DNA of 64,000 nt from Pseudideonella sakaiensis (GTDB taxonomy: Bacteria; Pseudomonadota; Gammaproteobacteria; Burkholderiales; Burkholderiaceae_C), in the NCBI RefSeq assembly GCF_001293525.1, contig NZ_BBYR01000005.1, forward strand, positions 24,526 through 88,525, in the 5' to 3' direction. The notes below the pieces were generated by a model. The model did no database searches. It was not told the origin of the DNA and saw nothing but the letters and a program-made list of their open reading frames with translations. The position numbers were made by a program, and so were the translations under genes. Shown here one piece after another: positions 1 to 8,592 of the stretch (position 1 is the stretch's first letter; the number at the start of each line of letters is the position of its first letter).

Positions 1-525
1 GCCCTGGCGCGGCTGCGCAAAGCCGGTGATCACGACCTTGGCCTGCCCGCTGGCGATGTCCAGACGCGTCACCGTGCTGCTGGCCTGGTTGTTGACATAC
101 AGCGAACTGCCGTCCTTGCTGAGCGCGGTGCCGAAGGCGCCGGGGCCGGCGGCCAGTGTCGACGCAGTGGCGAGTGGCTTGAGCGTGGCCGTGTCCAGAC
201 GCGTCACCGTGCCCAGGCTGCTGTCGGAGACATAGAAGCTCTTGCCATCGGGCGCGAAGACGATGTTGCGCGGCGTGACGTAGCCGCGCAGCACACCGCG
301 CACGGCGCCGGTGACCAGGTCGTAGACGATGAGATCGGGCCGTTCGCTGTAGGACACGACGGCGGTGGACTCGTCGGGGCTCAGTGCCAGCGAGTTGTTG
401 CGGATCTGGCCGTCGAAGGTGACGCGGGCCGGGGCGGCTTCGGCGGCGCCTGCAGGCAGGCTGGCCGCCACTAGGACGAAGCTGCTGCACAAGGCAAGCG
501 CGGTGGTGCGGAAGAAGTTATGCAT
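1..525 (-). CDS. Secreted YncE-like (YVTN) beta-propeller protein, C-terminus cut by window edge
   Basis: The leftward frame opens at ATG 525 and stays open to the window edge, giving 175 residues. Residues 1-27 form a signal peptide (short basic start, hydrophobic core, Ala-rich cleavage region). The rest shows repeated beta-propeller blades with SPDES, APDGKSFYVSD and SKDGSSLYVNN and the recurring phrase GTVTRLD / STVTRLD, typical of YncE/YVTN proteins. A periplasmic location is expected and the ligand is unknown. It lies 97 bp downstream of the yeiH-like gene on the same strand and could be its distal operon partner. Only about half of a usual propeller is visible. Confidence 0.75.
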   Translation of the reverse strand, partial: MHNFFRTTALALCSSFVLVAASLPAGAAEAAPARVTFDGQIRNNSLALSPDESTAVVSYSERPDLIVYDLVTGAVRGVLRGYVTPRNIVFAPDGKSFYVSDSSLGTVTRLDTATLKPLATASTLAAGPGAFGTALSKDGSSLYVNNQASSTVTRLDIASGQAKVVITGFAQPRQG

Positions 526-622
526 GGGATGTCTTTCGTGAAGGGATGAAAAGGAAAACAGGCTTGCTCTGGTGGACGTTGAATGCCGGCGGCGTATTCC
601 GTTGGGCCGTGAATTCGAGGCT

Positions 623-1735
623 TCAGCCCAGCAGGGCCGGCACCCAGCGGTTGATCAAAGCACCGCCGACGATCAGCCAGCCGAACAGGATCAGCGCCAG
701 CAGCAGCGGCTTGGCACCGGCCTTGCGGATAGCGCCGAGGTGTGTGGCCAGGCCAAGCGCGGCCATGGCCATGGCCAACAGCGCGGTGTCGATCTCGGTC
801 GTCACCGCCACCACCGACGCCGGCAGCCACTGCAGCGAGTTAAACAACACCACCGCGACGAAGCCGAAGGCAAACCAGGGCACGGCGAGCTTGCCTTTGG
901 CCTGGTCGGTTGCGGTCGACGTATTGGCGTGGCGTTTTTCGTCGCGCGCCAGCCAGGCCGACAGCATCACCAGGAAGGGTGCGAGCATCATGACCCGCAC
1001 CATCTTCGCGATGACGGCCGAGTTGGCTGCATCCGGGCCCACCGAACGCGCCGCGGCCACCACCTGGGCAACCTCGTGGATGGTCGAGCCGGCGTAGATG
1101 CCGAAGCCGTTGGCGCCGCCCGGAATCAGTGCCAAGTGCTGGTTCAGTTCGAACAGCGCCGGGTACAGGAAGATCGCCAGCGTGCCGAACACCACCACCG
1201 TGGCCACGGCCACCGTCACCTGCTCGGCGCGCGCCTTGACCACCGGCTCGGCAGCCATCACCGCGGCGGCGCCGCAGATGGAGCTGCCGGCGCCGATCAG
1301 CATCGCTGTCTTGCGATCCAGGCCCAACCAGCGCGTGCCGATGAAGTAGGCCAGCGCGAAGGTCGAGCCCAGCACCAATGCGTCGATGGCGACGCCGGCG
1401 ATGCCGACATGGCCGATGTCCTGCACCGTCAGCCGCAGCCCGTATAGCACCACACCCAGGCGCAGCAGGCTCTGCTTGGAGACGTTGACGCCAGCACCGC
1501 TGGCCGCGGCCAGGCGCGGCACCAGCGGATAGACCGTGTTGCCCACCAGCATGCCCAACACGATGGCCAGCGTCAGCGCACTGAAGCCGTGGTCCTGCAG
1601 CCAGCCGATGCGGCCCAGCGCCACGCCAGCAGCGGCCAGCGCGCCGCTCAGGGCCAGGCCGGGAAGCAGGCGGGGCCAAGCGCGCGGCGTTACGGCTGAA
1701 GACTCGGTGGTGCGTCGAAGTGCGGTGGTGGTCAT
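623..1735 (-). CDS. yeiH: YeiH/UPF0324 family putative sulfate exporter
   Basis: A 370-residue polytopic membrane protein with about ten hydrophobic segments and family landmarks: LGMLVGNT, SKQSLLRLGVVLYGLRLT, AGSSICGAAAV and an AGSTIHEVAQV loop. UPF0324/YeiH proteins are annotated as putative sulfate exporters, and the substrate is inferred from family naming only. ATG 1735 is preferred over upstream in-frame starts because similarity begins there and the upstream stretch overlaps the shared promoter with the divergent LysR gene. That neighbour arrangement matches yeiE-yeiH in enterobacteria. Confidence 0.85.
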   Translation of the reverse strand: MTTTALRRTTESSAVTPRAWPRLLPGLALSGALAAAGVALGRIGWLQDHGFSALTLAIVLGMLVGNTVYPLVPRLAAASGAGVNVSKQSLLRLGVVLYGLRLTVQDIGHVGIAGVAIDALVLGSTFALAYFIGTRWLGLDRKTAMLIGAGSSICGAAAVMAAEPVVKARAEQVTVAVATVVVFGTLAIFLYPALFELNQHLALIPGGANGFGIYAGSTIHEVAQVVAAARSVGPDAANSAVIAKMVRVMMLAPFLVMLSAWLARDEKRHANTSTATDQAKGKLAVPWFAFGFVAVVLFNSLQWLPASVVAVTTEIDTALLAMAMAALGLATHLGAIRKAGAKPLLLALILFGWLIVGGALINRWVPALLG

Positions 1736-1788
1736 GCAGGTATTCAGGCAAGAGGAGGGAACCAAGGCGAGTCTCGGACTTGGCCTGT

Positions 1789-1827
1789 GATCGGTCCAAC
1801 GGGTTATCTGCGTAAGATCAACCGATC
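1789..1827. promoter_or_regulatory. Divergent yeiH/LysR intergenic region with inverted repeat
   Basis: GATCGGT at 1789-1795 and ACCGATC at 1821-1827 form an inverted repeat, with an inner dyad ATCT-N5-AGAT near 1805-1817. LysR proteins usually bind such dyads between their own gene and a divergent target, so this is a plausible autoregulatory and yeiH operator. The function is inferred. Confidence 0.4.
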
Positions 1828-1852
1828 TGATCGCTACAAAAAGGCAACCCCG

Positions 1853-2785
1853 ATGGACGTACTGCGGCTCACGTTGCGCCAGCTGCAGATCTTCGTGGCG
1901 GTGGCCCGCAGCGGCAGCACCACGGCGGCCAGCGCCGAGATCGCGCTCTCGCAATCGGCCACCAGTTCGGCGGTCAATGAACTGGAGCGTCTGTTGTCAC
2001 TGCGCCTGTTCGACCGCGCCGGCAAGCGCCTGCTGCTGAACGACAGTGGTCGGGCCTTATTGCCACGGGCACTGGCTTTGCTGGACGGTGCGGCCGGAAT
2101 CGAGCAGATGTCGCGCGACGGCAGCGCGCAGGCGCAGTCGCTGCGCATCGGCGCCAGCACGACGATCGGCAACTATGTGCTGCCCAGGCTGCTCGCCGGC
2201 TTCATGGGGGCGCAGCAGCCCGGCAGCGCCACCGCCTGGCGGTCGAAGGTCGTGATCGGAAACACGGCGGCCGTCTGCGATGCCGTGGCCGCCTTCGAAC
2301 TCGACGTGGGGCTGATCGAGGGTCCCTGTCACCAGCCAGCGCTGGTGGTCACGCCATGGCTACAGGACGAGATGGTGGTCGTGGCTGCACCCGACAGTGC
2401 GCTGGCACGCTCGAGCGCGGCAGGCGAGCGTGTACCCCTGCGCATCCTGCGTGAGGCGGTTTGGCTGGTTCGCGAATCGGGCTCGGGCACGCGGGAGGCC
2501 ACAGACCAGAGCCTGCTGCCCCATCTGCGCTCTTACAGGCGCAGCATCGAGCTGGGCAGTTCGGAAGCCATCCAGCGTGCCGCGCAGGAAGGGCTGGGTG
2601 TCGCTTGCCTGTCCACCTGGGTCGTGAACGACGCGCTGGAGGGCGGGCGCCTGTGCCGCGTCGCTACGACCTTACCGCGGCAACTTCGGCAATGTCATCT
2701 GGTCGTTCATCGCCAGAAGCAGTCAACGCCCGCTTTGCTGGCGTTCATCGCCCGGGCATCTGCAACTGCCGAGGCTACCCGCTGA
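1853..2785 (+). CDS. LysR family transcriptional regulator (YeiE-like)
   Basis: A 310-residue LysR protein. The N-terminal winged HTH covers residues about 5-62 (LRQLQIFVAVARSGS, then ALSQSATSSAVNELE and LFDR), followed by an effector domain with RIGASTTIGNYVLPRLL and RESGSGTRE, both common in CysB/Cbl/YeiE-type members. The start ATG 1853 matches the usual LysR N-terminus. It is divergent from the yeiH-like gene, so control of that exporter is likely. The ligand is unknown. Confidence 0.85.
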   Translation: MDVLRLTLRQLQIFVAVARSGSTTAASAEIALSQSATSSAVNELERLLSLRLFDRAGKRLLLNDSGRALLPRALALLDGAAGIEQMSRDGSAQAQSLRIGASTTIGNYVLPRLLAGFMGAQQPGSATAWRSKVVIGNTAAVCDAVAAFELDVGLIEGPCHQPALVVTPWLQDEMVVVAAPDSALARSSAAGERVPLRILREAVWLVRESGSGTREATDQSLLPHLRSYRRSIELGSSEAIQRAAQEGLGVACLSTWVVNDALEGGRLCRVATTLPRQLRQCHLVVHRQKQSTPALLAFIARASATAEATR

Positions 2786-3053
2786 TGTACGGCCCACTTG
2801 AAATGTAGAGCGTCGGGCCTTCGGAACACGCGGTTACCCATCACCAAGGGCCGACGTGCGCTTTGCCAACCTGCCCTGATCGAGGCAGTGACTCGATAAG
2901 CCGCTCCTGGAAAGTGAAGCCCGGGCAGCATGTCAGGACAGACCGCTTTCGGGCGCACCACCCACCGACTGCTTGTGGCCGTCCAGCGCCGACCGATGAG
3001 ACCAAGCGAAAGGCAGCTTCGCTGCGACAACGCGACGTTCGCATGGCACGCAG
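2786..3053. other. Gene-free junction between host-like and accessory DNA
   Basis: I see no convincing coding frame. The stretch separates the LysR gene from the stop of the convergent SbcC gene. It has scattered short dyads (for example TCGAG/CTCGA around 2883-2899) but no U-tract terminator. It may be the edge of the acquired segment, but no attachment-site repeat could be identified. Confidence 0.3.
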
Positions 3054-5549
3054 TCAAGCAACCGCCTCCGCACCCTGCGCCGTCATGCCTTCCAGGTCGA
3101 TGATTCGATCGGCCATTCCAGTCAGCTCTGGGGTCTGGCTCACAAAGAACTCGCAGGCGTAACCGCCAAGGCGTAGCACCTCGCGTTTCATGGCCATGAA
3201 CATGCGCTTGTGCTCCGGGTCAAGCGGCCCGTCCGCCTCGTCGCTGAACAGCGTGCCGATCCGGCGCCCGGTGTTGCCGGATAAGTAGAGCGCGATCGCG
3301 CGGGTCAAGCACTCGTTGATCCAGACTCGCTCGCCACCGCTGACCAGCTTCAGGCTCTTCGACTCGTCCCGCGATCCGTCGTGCACGACGATGTCGAAGT
3401 CCTCGCGAAGCTCGCCCTTCCCGTTGGTCGACTGCGTGATCACCTGCAGCGTGAACCGCGGCCCGTAGCAGGCCAGCAGCAGTTCGTTCGCCAGCGCGGC
3501 GAACGTCGGCCCCGCGTCGTCGATGTCCAGCGCGATCACGCCGTCGTTGCTGAGGCACTTGGCGAGCAGCGACCAGGTGGCGAGTTCGTCCTCGACACGC
3601 TTGGCGGCGCGGATCGCCGCCCCTTCCTTGGCCGCGATCTCAGCCAGTTGTTCGCCAAGCGCCTTCGCGCGCTCTTCGCGCTGCCGGGCGCAAGACTCCG
3701 CGGCCTCCGCCGCTGTTGCAGCCCGCGTCGCACCCTCGACCTCCTGCCTCGCTGTGTTCAGCCCTGCAGCATCCAGCGGCGGGGGAAGCAGGGCGACCTG
3801 TTCGGCGATGCGGGTCAATGCTTCGTCGCGCACCACGGTAATGCGGCTGAGCTCGTCCTGGACTCGCGTCCGAGCTGCAGCGATGTCGGTACGTTCGGCA
3901 CGCTCGTCCTCCGTCTCCGGCGCGGCCTGCTCAGGCAGCGTGGCCAGTTCCGCGGTGTGTCCATCGATCGTCTGTGCCGCACGAGTCACCTCTTCCCGGC
4001 GCGCGCACAGCAGCTCGATGTGTCGCAGGCGCTGTTCGACGGTCTCGAGCATCTGTTCGGCCTGGTTGCGCAGTTGCGCCTCAGCGGGCAGCGCGTGCAC
4101 CGCCGTCTCGGCGTCGGCGATCTCCTGCTGTGCAACCCGCTTCTTCTCGGCCAGACCGGTGAGCGCCGCGTCCGCCGATGGCAACAGCGCCTTCGCCTCG
4201 CGCGCGTCACCGAGCAGCTGGCACTGCCCCTGGATGTCCATGCCGGCACACGGCACATGAGAGGTCAGGCCGAAGCGCCGCTGCAGGTCCGCTTGCCGCA
4301 ACGCGATCTGCCCGGCCTCGCGGTCGATCGACTCGACCTCGCGTCGCCGCGCCACAAGAGTCGCCTTGGCCTGCTCCAGCACGTCGACGCGTGCCTGGCG
4401 CCGGCCCACGATGGCCTGGCACCGGGCCACGACACGCCGCGCAAAGTCCCGGCGCGCCGCGGCGCGCTCGACGCTCTCGCGAAGTCGGGCCACCGCCGTC
4501 AGCGCCGCGATGTCTTTCACCAGTTGCGCTCGCCTCCGACCGTGCGTCTGGCATCGCTCGGCGATCCGCTGCTGGAGGCTTGTTTCGCGCTGCTGCAAGC
4601 GCGGCAACTCCTGGGACAGCCGCTGGGCCGCCGCATCGTGCTCCTCCTTCGCCCGCCTGGCTTCGTCGGCGAGCGCCCGGCGGCGAGCCTCAGTCTCGGC
4701 GGCGCCAGTGTGCTCGGCGGTGACCGTGGCCAGCTTCTGGCGCGCAGCGTCCAACCTCGCGGCTGTCGAAGTTCGTTCGGCGGTTGCCGCAAGCAAGGCC
4801 TGTGACGCACCGTCGAGCTCTGCGAGGCTGCGCCGCGTGCCCGCCGCGTCCTCCTGCGCCCGCGCCAGTCCCTGTCGGACCACAGCCAGGCCAGCCTTGA
4901 GCTGCTTGACGACGTCCGCCGCGAGCGCCCCTTGCTGCCGCACCTGCTCCAGCCCCAGCAAATCGGCCAGCAGCGTCTTGATTTCCGCGTTCTTGAACGC
5001 CGACAGCGGCCGCTTCCCTTGGCCAGAGAAGACCGAGGTGAAGAAGGTGTCGGCCGGGCACAGGATCTCTGCGACGGCCTTCTCGTACGTCTCGACCTTG
5101 CCGTCCGACACGGTGCCGTCGCGGAGCACCACCGGCGCCCAGCCGGGCCCGCCGTGCTCGAACAGGAAGGCCTCGGTCTTCTTCTTGCCGTTGACCCGCA
5201 ACACCAGCTGGCTCTTGTAGCGCTTGCCGCCGTGCCGCCAGACCAGTTCCTTGGTGCTCTCGGGCAGGAAGACATGGTCGTAGTAGGAGAACCCGCCCAG
5301 GCCATCTGCGCCTGCCCGCGACGGCATCACGAGGTAGGGGTGCAGGTTGTCCATGACCGTGGTCTTCCCGCGCCCGTTGCTGCCCGCAATGGCCACCAGT
5401 TGCGCGTCACCGACCAGCGCCTCGAGATCGAGCGTGATCGTGTCCCGACCGAGACCGCTGCGGATCCCCTTGAAACCCGTGAGCGTCAGCGACAGTGGTT
5501 GGTAGCCGTCGCGGGACACCTCGTACGCCTGCTTCACTTGATCGTCCAT
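3054..5549 (-). CDS. sbcC: SbcC/Rad50-like ATPase
   Basis: An 831-residue SMC-type ATPase. Walker A GSNGRGKT is at residues 56-63. A long Ala/Arg/Glu-rich coiled-coil middle follows, then an ABC signature SGGERVW (about 734) and Walker B LFSDEAD (about 764). The hook region near residue 435 has two cysteines spaced C-x8-C (CAGMDIQGQC) instead of the canonical CxxC. ATG 5549 is preceded by GGAGCAAGAAG, and an upstream extension in the same frame looks non-coding. The sbcD-like gene lies 83 bp upstream, so the two should form an SbcCD-type nuclease that cleaves hairpins and DNA ends. Confidence 0.85.
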   Translation of the reverse strand: MDDQVKQAYEVSRDGYQPLSLTLTGFKGIRSGLGRDTITLDLEALVGDAQLVAIAGSNGRGKTTVMDNLHPYLVMPSRAGADGLGGFSYYDHVFLPESTKELVWRHGGKRYKSQLVLRVNGKKKTEAFLFEHGGPGWAPVVLRDGTVSDGKVETYEKAVAEILCPADTFFTSVFSGQGKRPLSAFKNAEIKTLLADLLGLEQVRQQGALAADVVKQLKAGLAVVRQGLARAQEDAAGTRRSLAELDGASQALLAATAERTSTAARLDAARQKLATVTAEHTGAAETEARRRALADEARRAKEEHDAAAQRLSQELPRLQQRETSLQQRIAERCQTHGRRRAQLVKDIAALTAVARLRESVERAAARRDFARRVVARCQAIVGRRQARVDVLEQAKATLVARRREVESIDREAGQIALRQADLQRRFGLTSHVPCAGMDIQGQCQLLGDAREAKALLPSADAALTGLAEKKRVAQQEIADAETAVHALPAEAQLRNQAEQMLETVEQRLRHIELLCARREEVTRAAQTIDGHTAELATLPEQAAPETEDERAERTDIAAARTRVQDELSRITVVRDEALTRIAEQVALLPPPLDAAGLNTARQEVEGATRAATAAEAAESCARQREERAKALGEQLAEIAAKEGAAIRAAKRVEDELATWSLLAKCLSNDGVIALDIDDAGPTFAALANELLLACYGPRFTLQVITQSTNGKGELREDFDIVVHDGSRDESKSLKLVSGGERVWINECLTRAIALYLSGNTGRRIGTLFSDEADGPLDPEHKRMFMAMKREVLRLGGYACEFFVSQTPELTGMADRIIDLEGMTAQGAEAVA

Positions 5550-5632
5550 CTTCTTGCTCCATGCACGGCCGCCGATCGACCCGCTTCGAACGAGTCTCCG
5601 GCCGTCTTCGCTTCCTTCAAGACCTGTCCGCT

Positions 5633-6964
5633 TCAGAACAGCTCCATCGCCTCGGCTTCGCGCAGGACTTCCGCCACACGCCCGTCCTCGGACGGCTGCG
5701 GCGGCGCCACCGTCTCGTCGGGGACCGGCTCGGTAGCCGGCCCGGCTTCCTCGCCGCTGGCCAGGATCGCATTCGCGATCTGGGCGGGTTCGCGGTGGGC
5801 CAGGGCCTCGAGGCGCTCGATGAGCGGACCGTCCATGCTGCCGGTGGCGCGTGCCCACACCCTCACCTTCTCCTGCAGCGACGACGCACGCGAGATCCCT
5901 GCCGCCCTGCTGCGCACGACGGGAACGACGCGCCCTTCGAGCTGGACGTCGGCGGCGTCGCCCAGGGCCCGCTTGATGGCCTCGCGGTCCACGCTGCCTC
6001 GTTCCTCTTCACCCACCTGCCACCGCACCCGGACGTAGGCGCCGGCCACGTTCACTTCACGAGCCGCCGCGGCGATCTGCTCGGCATCCGGCACGCCCTC
6101 GAACACCAGGTCCAGAGTGCGCCGCGCCGGCGTCTCGACCAACTGGAATCGAGCCGCCGCCGCCTCGACCTCCCACAGCAGAAAGCCCTTGGCATCGAGC
6201 TCGCCGTGGTGGAAGCGGCCGATCGAGCCGGCATAGGCGATCAGTCGCCCGCCGTCGTCCCAGCTCTGATGCTTGTGGATGTGCCCGAGCATGAAGGCCT
6301 GGGTACCTGCGGAGAACAGGCTCGTGGTGGTGAACTCGTGGTCGAAGCCCGCCATCGGGACGCCGTGCTCCGTCACGCAGCCCGTGACCGTGCCATGCGC
6401 TACGCCGATCGTCGGCACCTGCGCTGCGCGTGCGGCTCGGTTGATCGACCCGTACCCGGCCAGCAGCGCGGCCAGTTCCTGACCGACCGCTTCCGCAGCC
6501 TCGGTGGCGCCGACCGTGGCCGCCACGACCGCCTTGTTGACCGTCGGGACGCAGGTGAAGATGGCCCGCGCTCCGGCGGGGACCGCGTCGAAGCGCCAGG
6601 CCTTCGAGGGCACCCAGCGGCCCTCCTCCATCAGTGCGACCTGGCCGAGGTGGTCCGCCACGAACACCGGGTGCCGGCCGCCGAGCAGCGGAAAGATCGC
6701 CAGGGTGCCTGGAGGCTCGTGAGAGAACGTCCCCTGCAGCATCAGCACTGGGCAGTGGTCGGCGAGCCGCCGGACCTCGCGCGCGAGGCGCTCGACCGCC
6801 GGGCTGTGCACGTCGAGCGCATGGTCTGTCGCGTCGCCCGAGATCACGGCCGCATCAACGCCGCGCCCGATCGCCTGATCCACCGCGAAGCCGAAGCATT
6901 TTCCCGCCTCGTCGAGGTTCTTCCCGCTGAAGTGCAGGTCCGAGAACTGCGCCACCATGATCAT
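5633..6964 (-). CDS. sbcD: SbcD-like metallophosphoesterase (nuclease subunit)
   Basis: A 443-residue calcineurin-like phosphoesterase. FSDLHFSG (metal ligands D9, H11) and ISGDATDH (43-48) are present, and GHIHKH is near residue 222. The usual GNHD motif is replaced by QGTFSHE (about 77-83). The C-terminal ~60 residues are Pro/Ala-rich and may contact SbcC. ATG 6964 has GGAAGGA seven bases upstream, better than the internal ATG 6958. It sits directly upstream of sbcC. The altered GNHD motif may indicate a specialised branch. Confidence 0.83.
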   Translation of the reverse strand: MIMVAQFSDLHFSGKNLDEAGKCFGFAVDQAIGRGVDAAVISGDATDHALDVHSPAVERLAREVRRLADHCPVLMLQGTFSHEPPGTLAIFPLLGGRHPVFVADHLGQVALMEEGRWVPSKAWRFDAVPAGARAIFTCVPTVNKAVVAATVGATEAAEAVGQELAALLAGYGSINRAARAAQVPTIGVAHGTVTGCVTEHGVPMAGFDHEFTTTSLFSAGTQAFMLGHIHKHQSWDDGGRLIAYAGSIGRFHHGELDAKGFLLWEVEAAAARFQLVETPARRTLDLVFEGVPDAEQIAAAAREVNVAGAYVRVRWQVGEEERGSVDREAIKRALGDAADVQLEGRVVPVVRSRAAGISRASSLQEKVRVWARATGSMDGPLIERLEALAHREPAQIANAILASGEEAGPATEPVPDETVAPPQPSEDGRVAEVLREAEAMELF

Positions 6965-7090
6965 GAGAGTTCCTTCCGTCGGTTGTTCGGGAGCGTCCTG
7001 AGCGCCTGCCGCCAGCATCTGCCTGCGGTGCCAGGCTTCAAGCGCTGGCGTGTCCAGCGATGGCGCCGCCTTGTGCGGCGCCGACCGCAC

Positions 7091-8557
7091 TCAAGCCCAG
7101 ACCTCGAGTTCGCCCTTCACCTTCTCGACGAAGCCGGCGCCGTCGTCCTGGAAGGGTGTGAGGTCCTCCAGTGCACGCTTGCGGCCACCGGCGGCCTTCT
7201 TCCAGCCTTGGCCCCAGCGCTTGGTGGCGTAGCGCTCGTAGCTCTCCGCATCGACACCAAGCGCCGCGGCGGCATCGAACAGCCACGCCACCTCCTTGGC
7301 CTCGACACCAGCGTCCGCCGCTGCCGGCCTGCCAGCCAGCGGCGCTTCGCCGCGCTTCGGCTGGGCGGAGCGCGCAGGCTCGGCCCGCGCCGGCGCCGGC
7401 GCCGCCGGCCTGCTCGCGGTTGACGCGCCGGAAGAGCGCTGGCCGCGCTCCCCGGCTTGCTCGACCACGGGGGACGGACTCGCGACCTCGATCACGCCGT
7501 CTTCACTGACCACCTGGACGGTGCTCGTCCCGCCACCATGGCCCTGGAGGACATTGGCCGCATCTGCAGCGCGAAGCTCGAGCGCGTCGAGGTCCTCGTC
7601 GTGGCGCAGCAGTGCGGTCGGATCCACCGGCGCCTCGAGTTCAATCAGCCACTGGGCCACGCGGGTTGGCCGGCCTTCCTCGTCGATCCGCGAGACCTCC
7701 ACCAGGCGCTTGCTGATGTAGAAAGGCGTGCGCTGGCCGTCGAGGAAGCCAGAGATGCGGCCGCCGCGCATGAAGCCGATCGTCTGGAACTTCTCGATCG
7801 CCGCCTGCATGGCGTAGAAGCTGTTCGTCGGCAGCTCGAAGGCGCTGATCGACTTGATGCCAGGGACGAAGAAGATGAACCGGCCCGACAGGTTGCACTT
7901 CTTGCCCTGGTACTCGGCGCAGCTCTCGGGATCGCACAGCCCGTTGTTCTCGGCGCGCAGCGTCACCTTGCGGCCGCCAAAGATACGCACGACGCGGCGG
8001 CCTGCGCCCGGCGCCGGTGGCTGCTCGTAGGTCTTGCAGTACCGCGTCTGCCCGTCCTCGGAGTACTCGGACCAGAAGCGCCGTTCGCTGGACGTCCAGG
8101 TCACCAGCTCATGCGGCATGACGTTCTGCCAGGCATCGGCCGGGAACACCACCGGGAAGCGATACAGGCGCTGGACACCGTCACCGCGGTCCTCGGCATA
8201 CAGGTCCATGATCTGCCGCGCGAGTTCGGGGTTCGGGAAGTCCTCGCCTCGGACGGTGAAGTACGGGACGTTCTTCGGCGTGAGCGGGTTCTTGAAGTCA
8301 GGCAGCGCCGCGGCGAGTTCCCGCTCGATCGCGTCGAACCCCTTGCCCTGCGCCACGCCGGCGTCGTAGATCTCGCGCGCCTGGCCGGACTCGGCCGCTC
8401 GCCGGGTCAGCACCTTGATGCCGGCCCGGATGCGGCCGCCCACCGGGATGCGTTGCGCCGAGCGGCCCAGCAGCGTGGGGATCGCCACCGCGCCGCCCGC
8501 GGCCGGGACCAGGCCACCGCCCTGCCCGTTCGCCTTGCTCTGTGCCATTGCGACCAT
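7091..8557 (-). CDS. RDF-like / 'hydrolase or metal-binding' mobile-element protein
   Basis: A 488-residue protein. From recollection, residues 1-320 resemble proteins labelled 'hydrolase or metal-binding protein' or recombination-directionality-factor-like in Burkholderiales mobile elements. A Cys cluster CDPESCAEYQGKKC with an upstream RYCKTY suggests a zinc knuckle. FYISKRLVEV and ELEAPVD look like conserved core strands. Residues ~340-410 are a low-complexity Ala/Pro/Arg linker, and the last 70 form a separate small domain. ATG 8557 follows AAGGAGAG. It lies between dinG and sbcD in one leftward run. The biochemical activity is unknown. Confidence 0.6.
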   Translation of the reverse strand: MVAMAQSKANGQGGGLVPAAGGAVAIPTLLGRSAQRIPVGGRIRAGIKVLTRRAAESGQAREIYDAGVAQGKGFDAIERELAAALPDFKNPLTPKNVPYFTVRGEDFPNPELARQIMDLYAEDRGDGVQRLYRFPVVFPADAWQNVMPHELVTWTSSERRFWSEYSEDGQTRYCKTYEQPPAPGAGRRVVRIFGGRKVTLRAENNGLCDPESCAEYQGKKCNLSGRFIFFVPGIKSISAFELPTNSFYAMQAAIEKFQTIGFMRGGRISGFLDGQRTPFYISKRLVEVSRIDEEGRPTRVAQWLIELEAPVDPTALLRHDEDLDALELRAADAANVLQGHGGGTSTVQVVSEDGVIEVASPSPVVEQAGERGQRSSGASTASRPAAPAPARAEPARSAQPKRGEAPLAGRPAAADAGVEAKEVAWLFDAAAALGVDAESYERYATKRWGQGWKKAAGGRKRALEDLTPFQDDGAGFVEKVKGELEVWA

Positions 8558-8592
8558 TCATCTCTCCTTCGCAAGTTGGTGAATGTGGAGAT

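Noticed and set aside
5495..7423. A 642-codon rightward frame opposite sbcD
   Set aside because: The antisense frame is Arg-rich without motifs, and the sbcD metal motifs on the other strand are clear.
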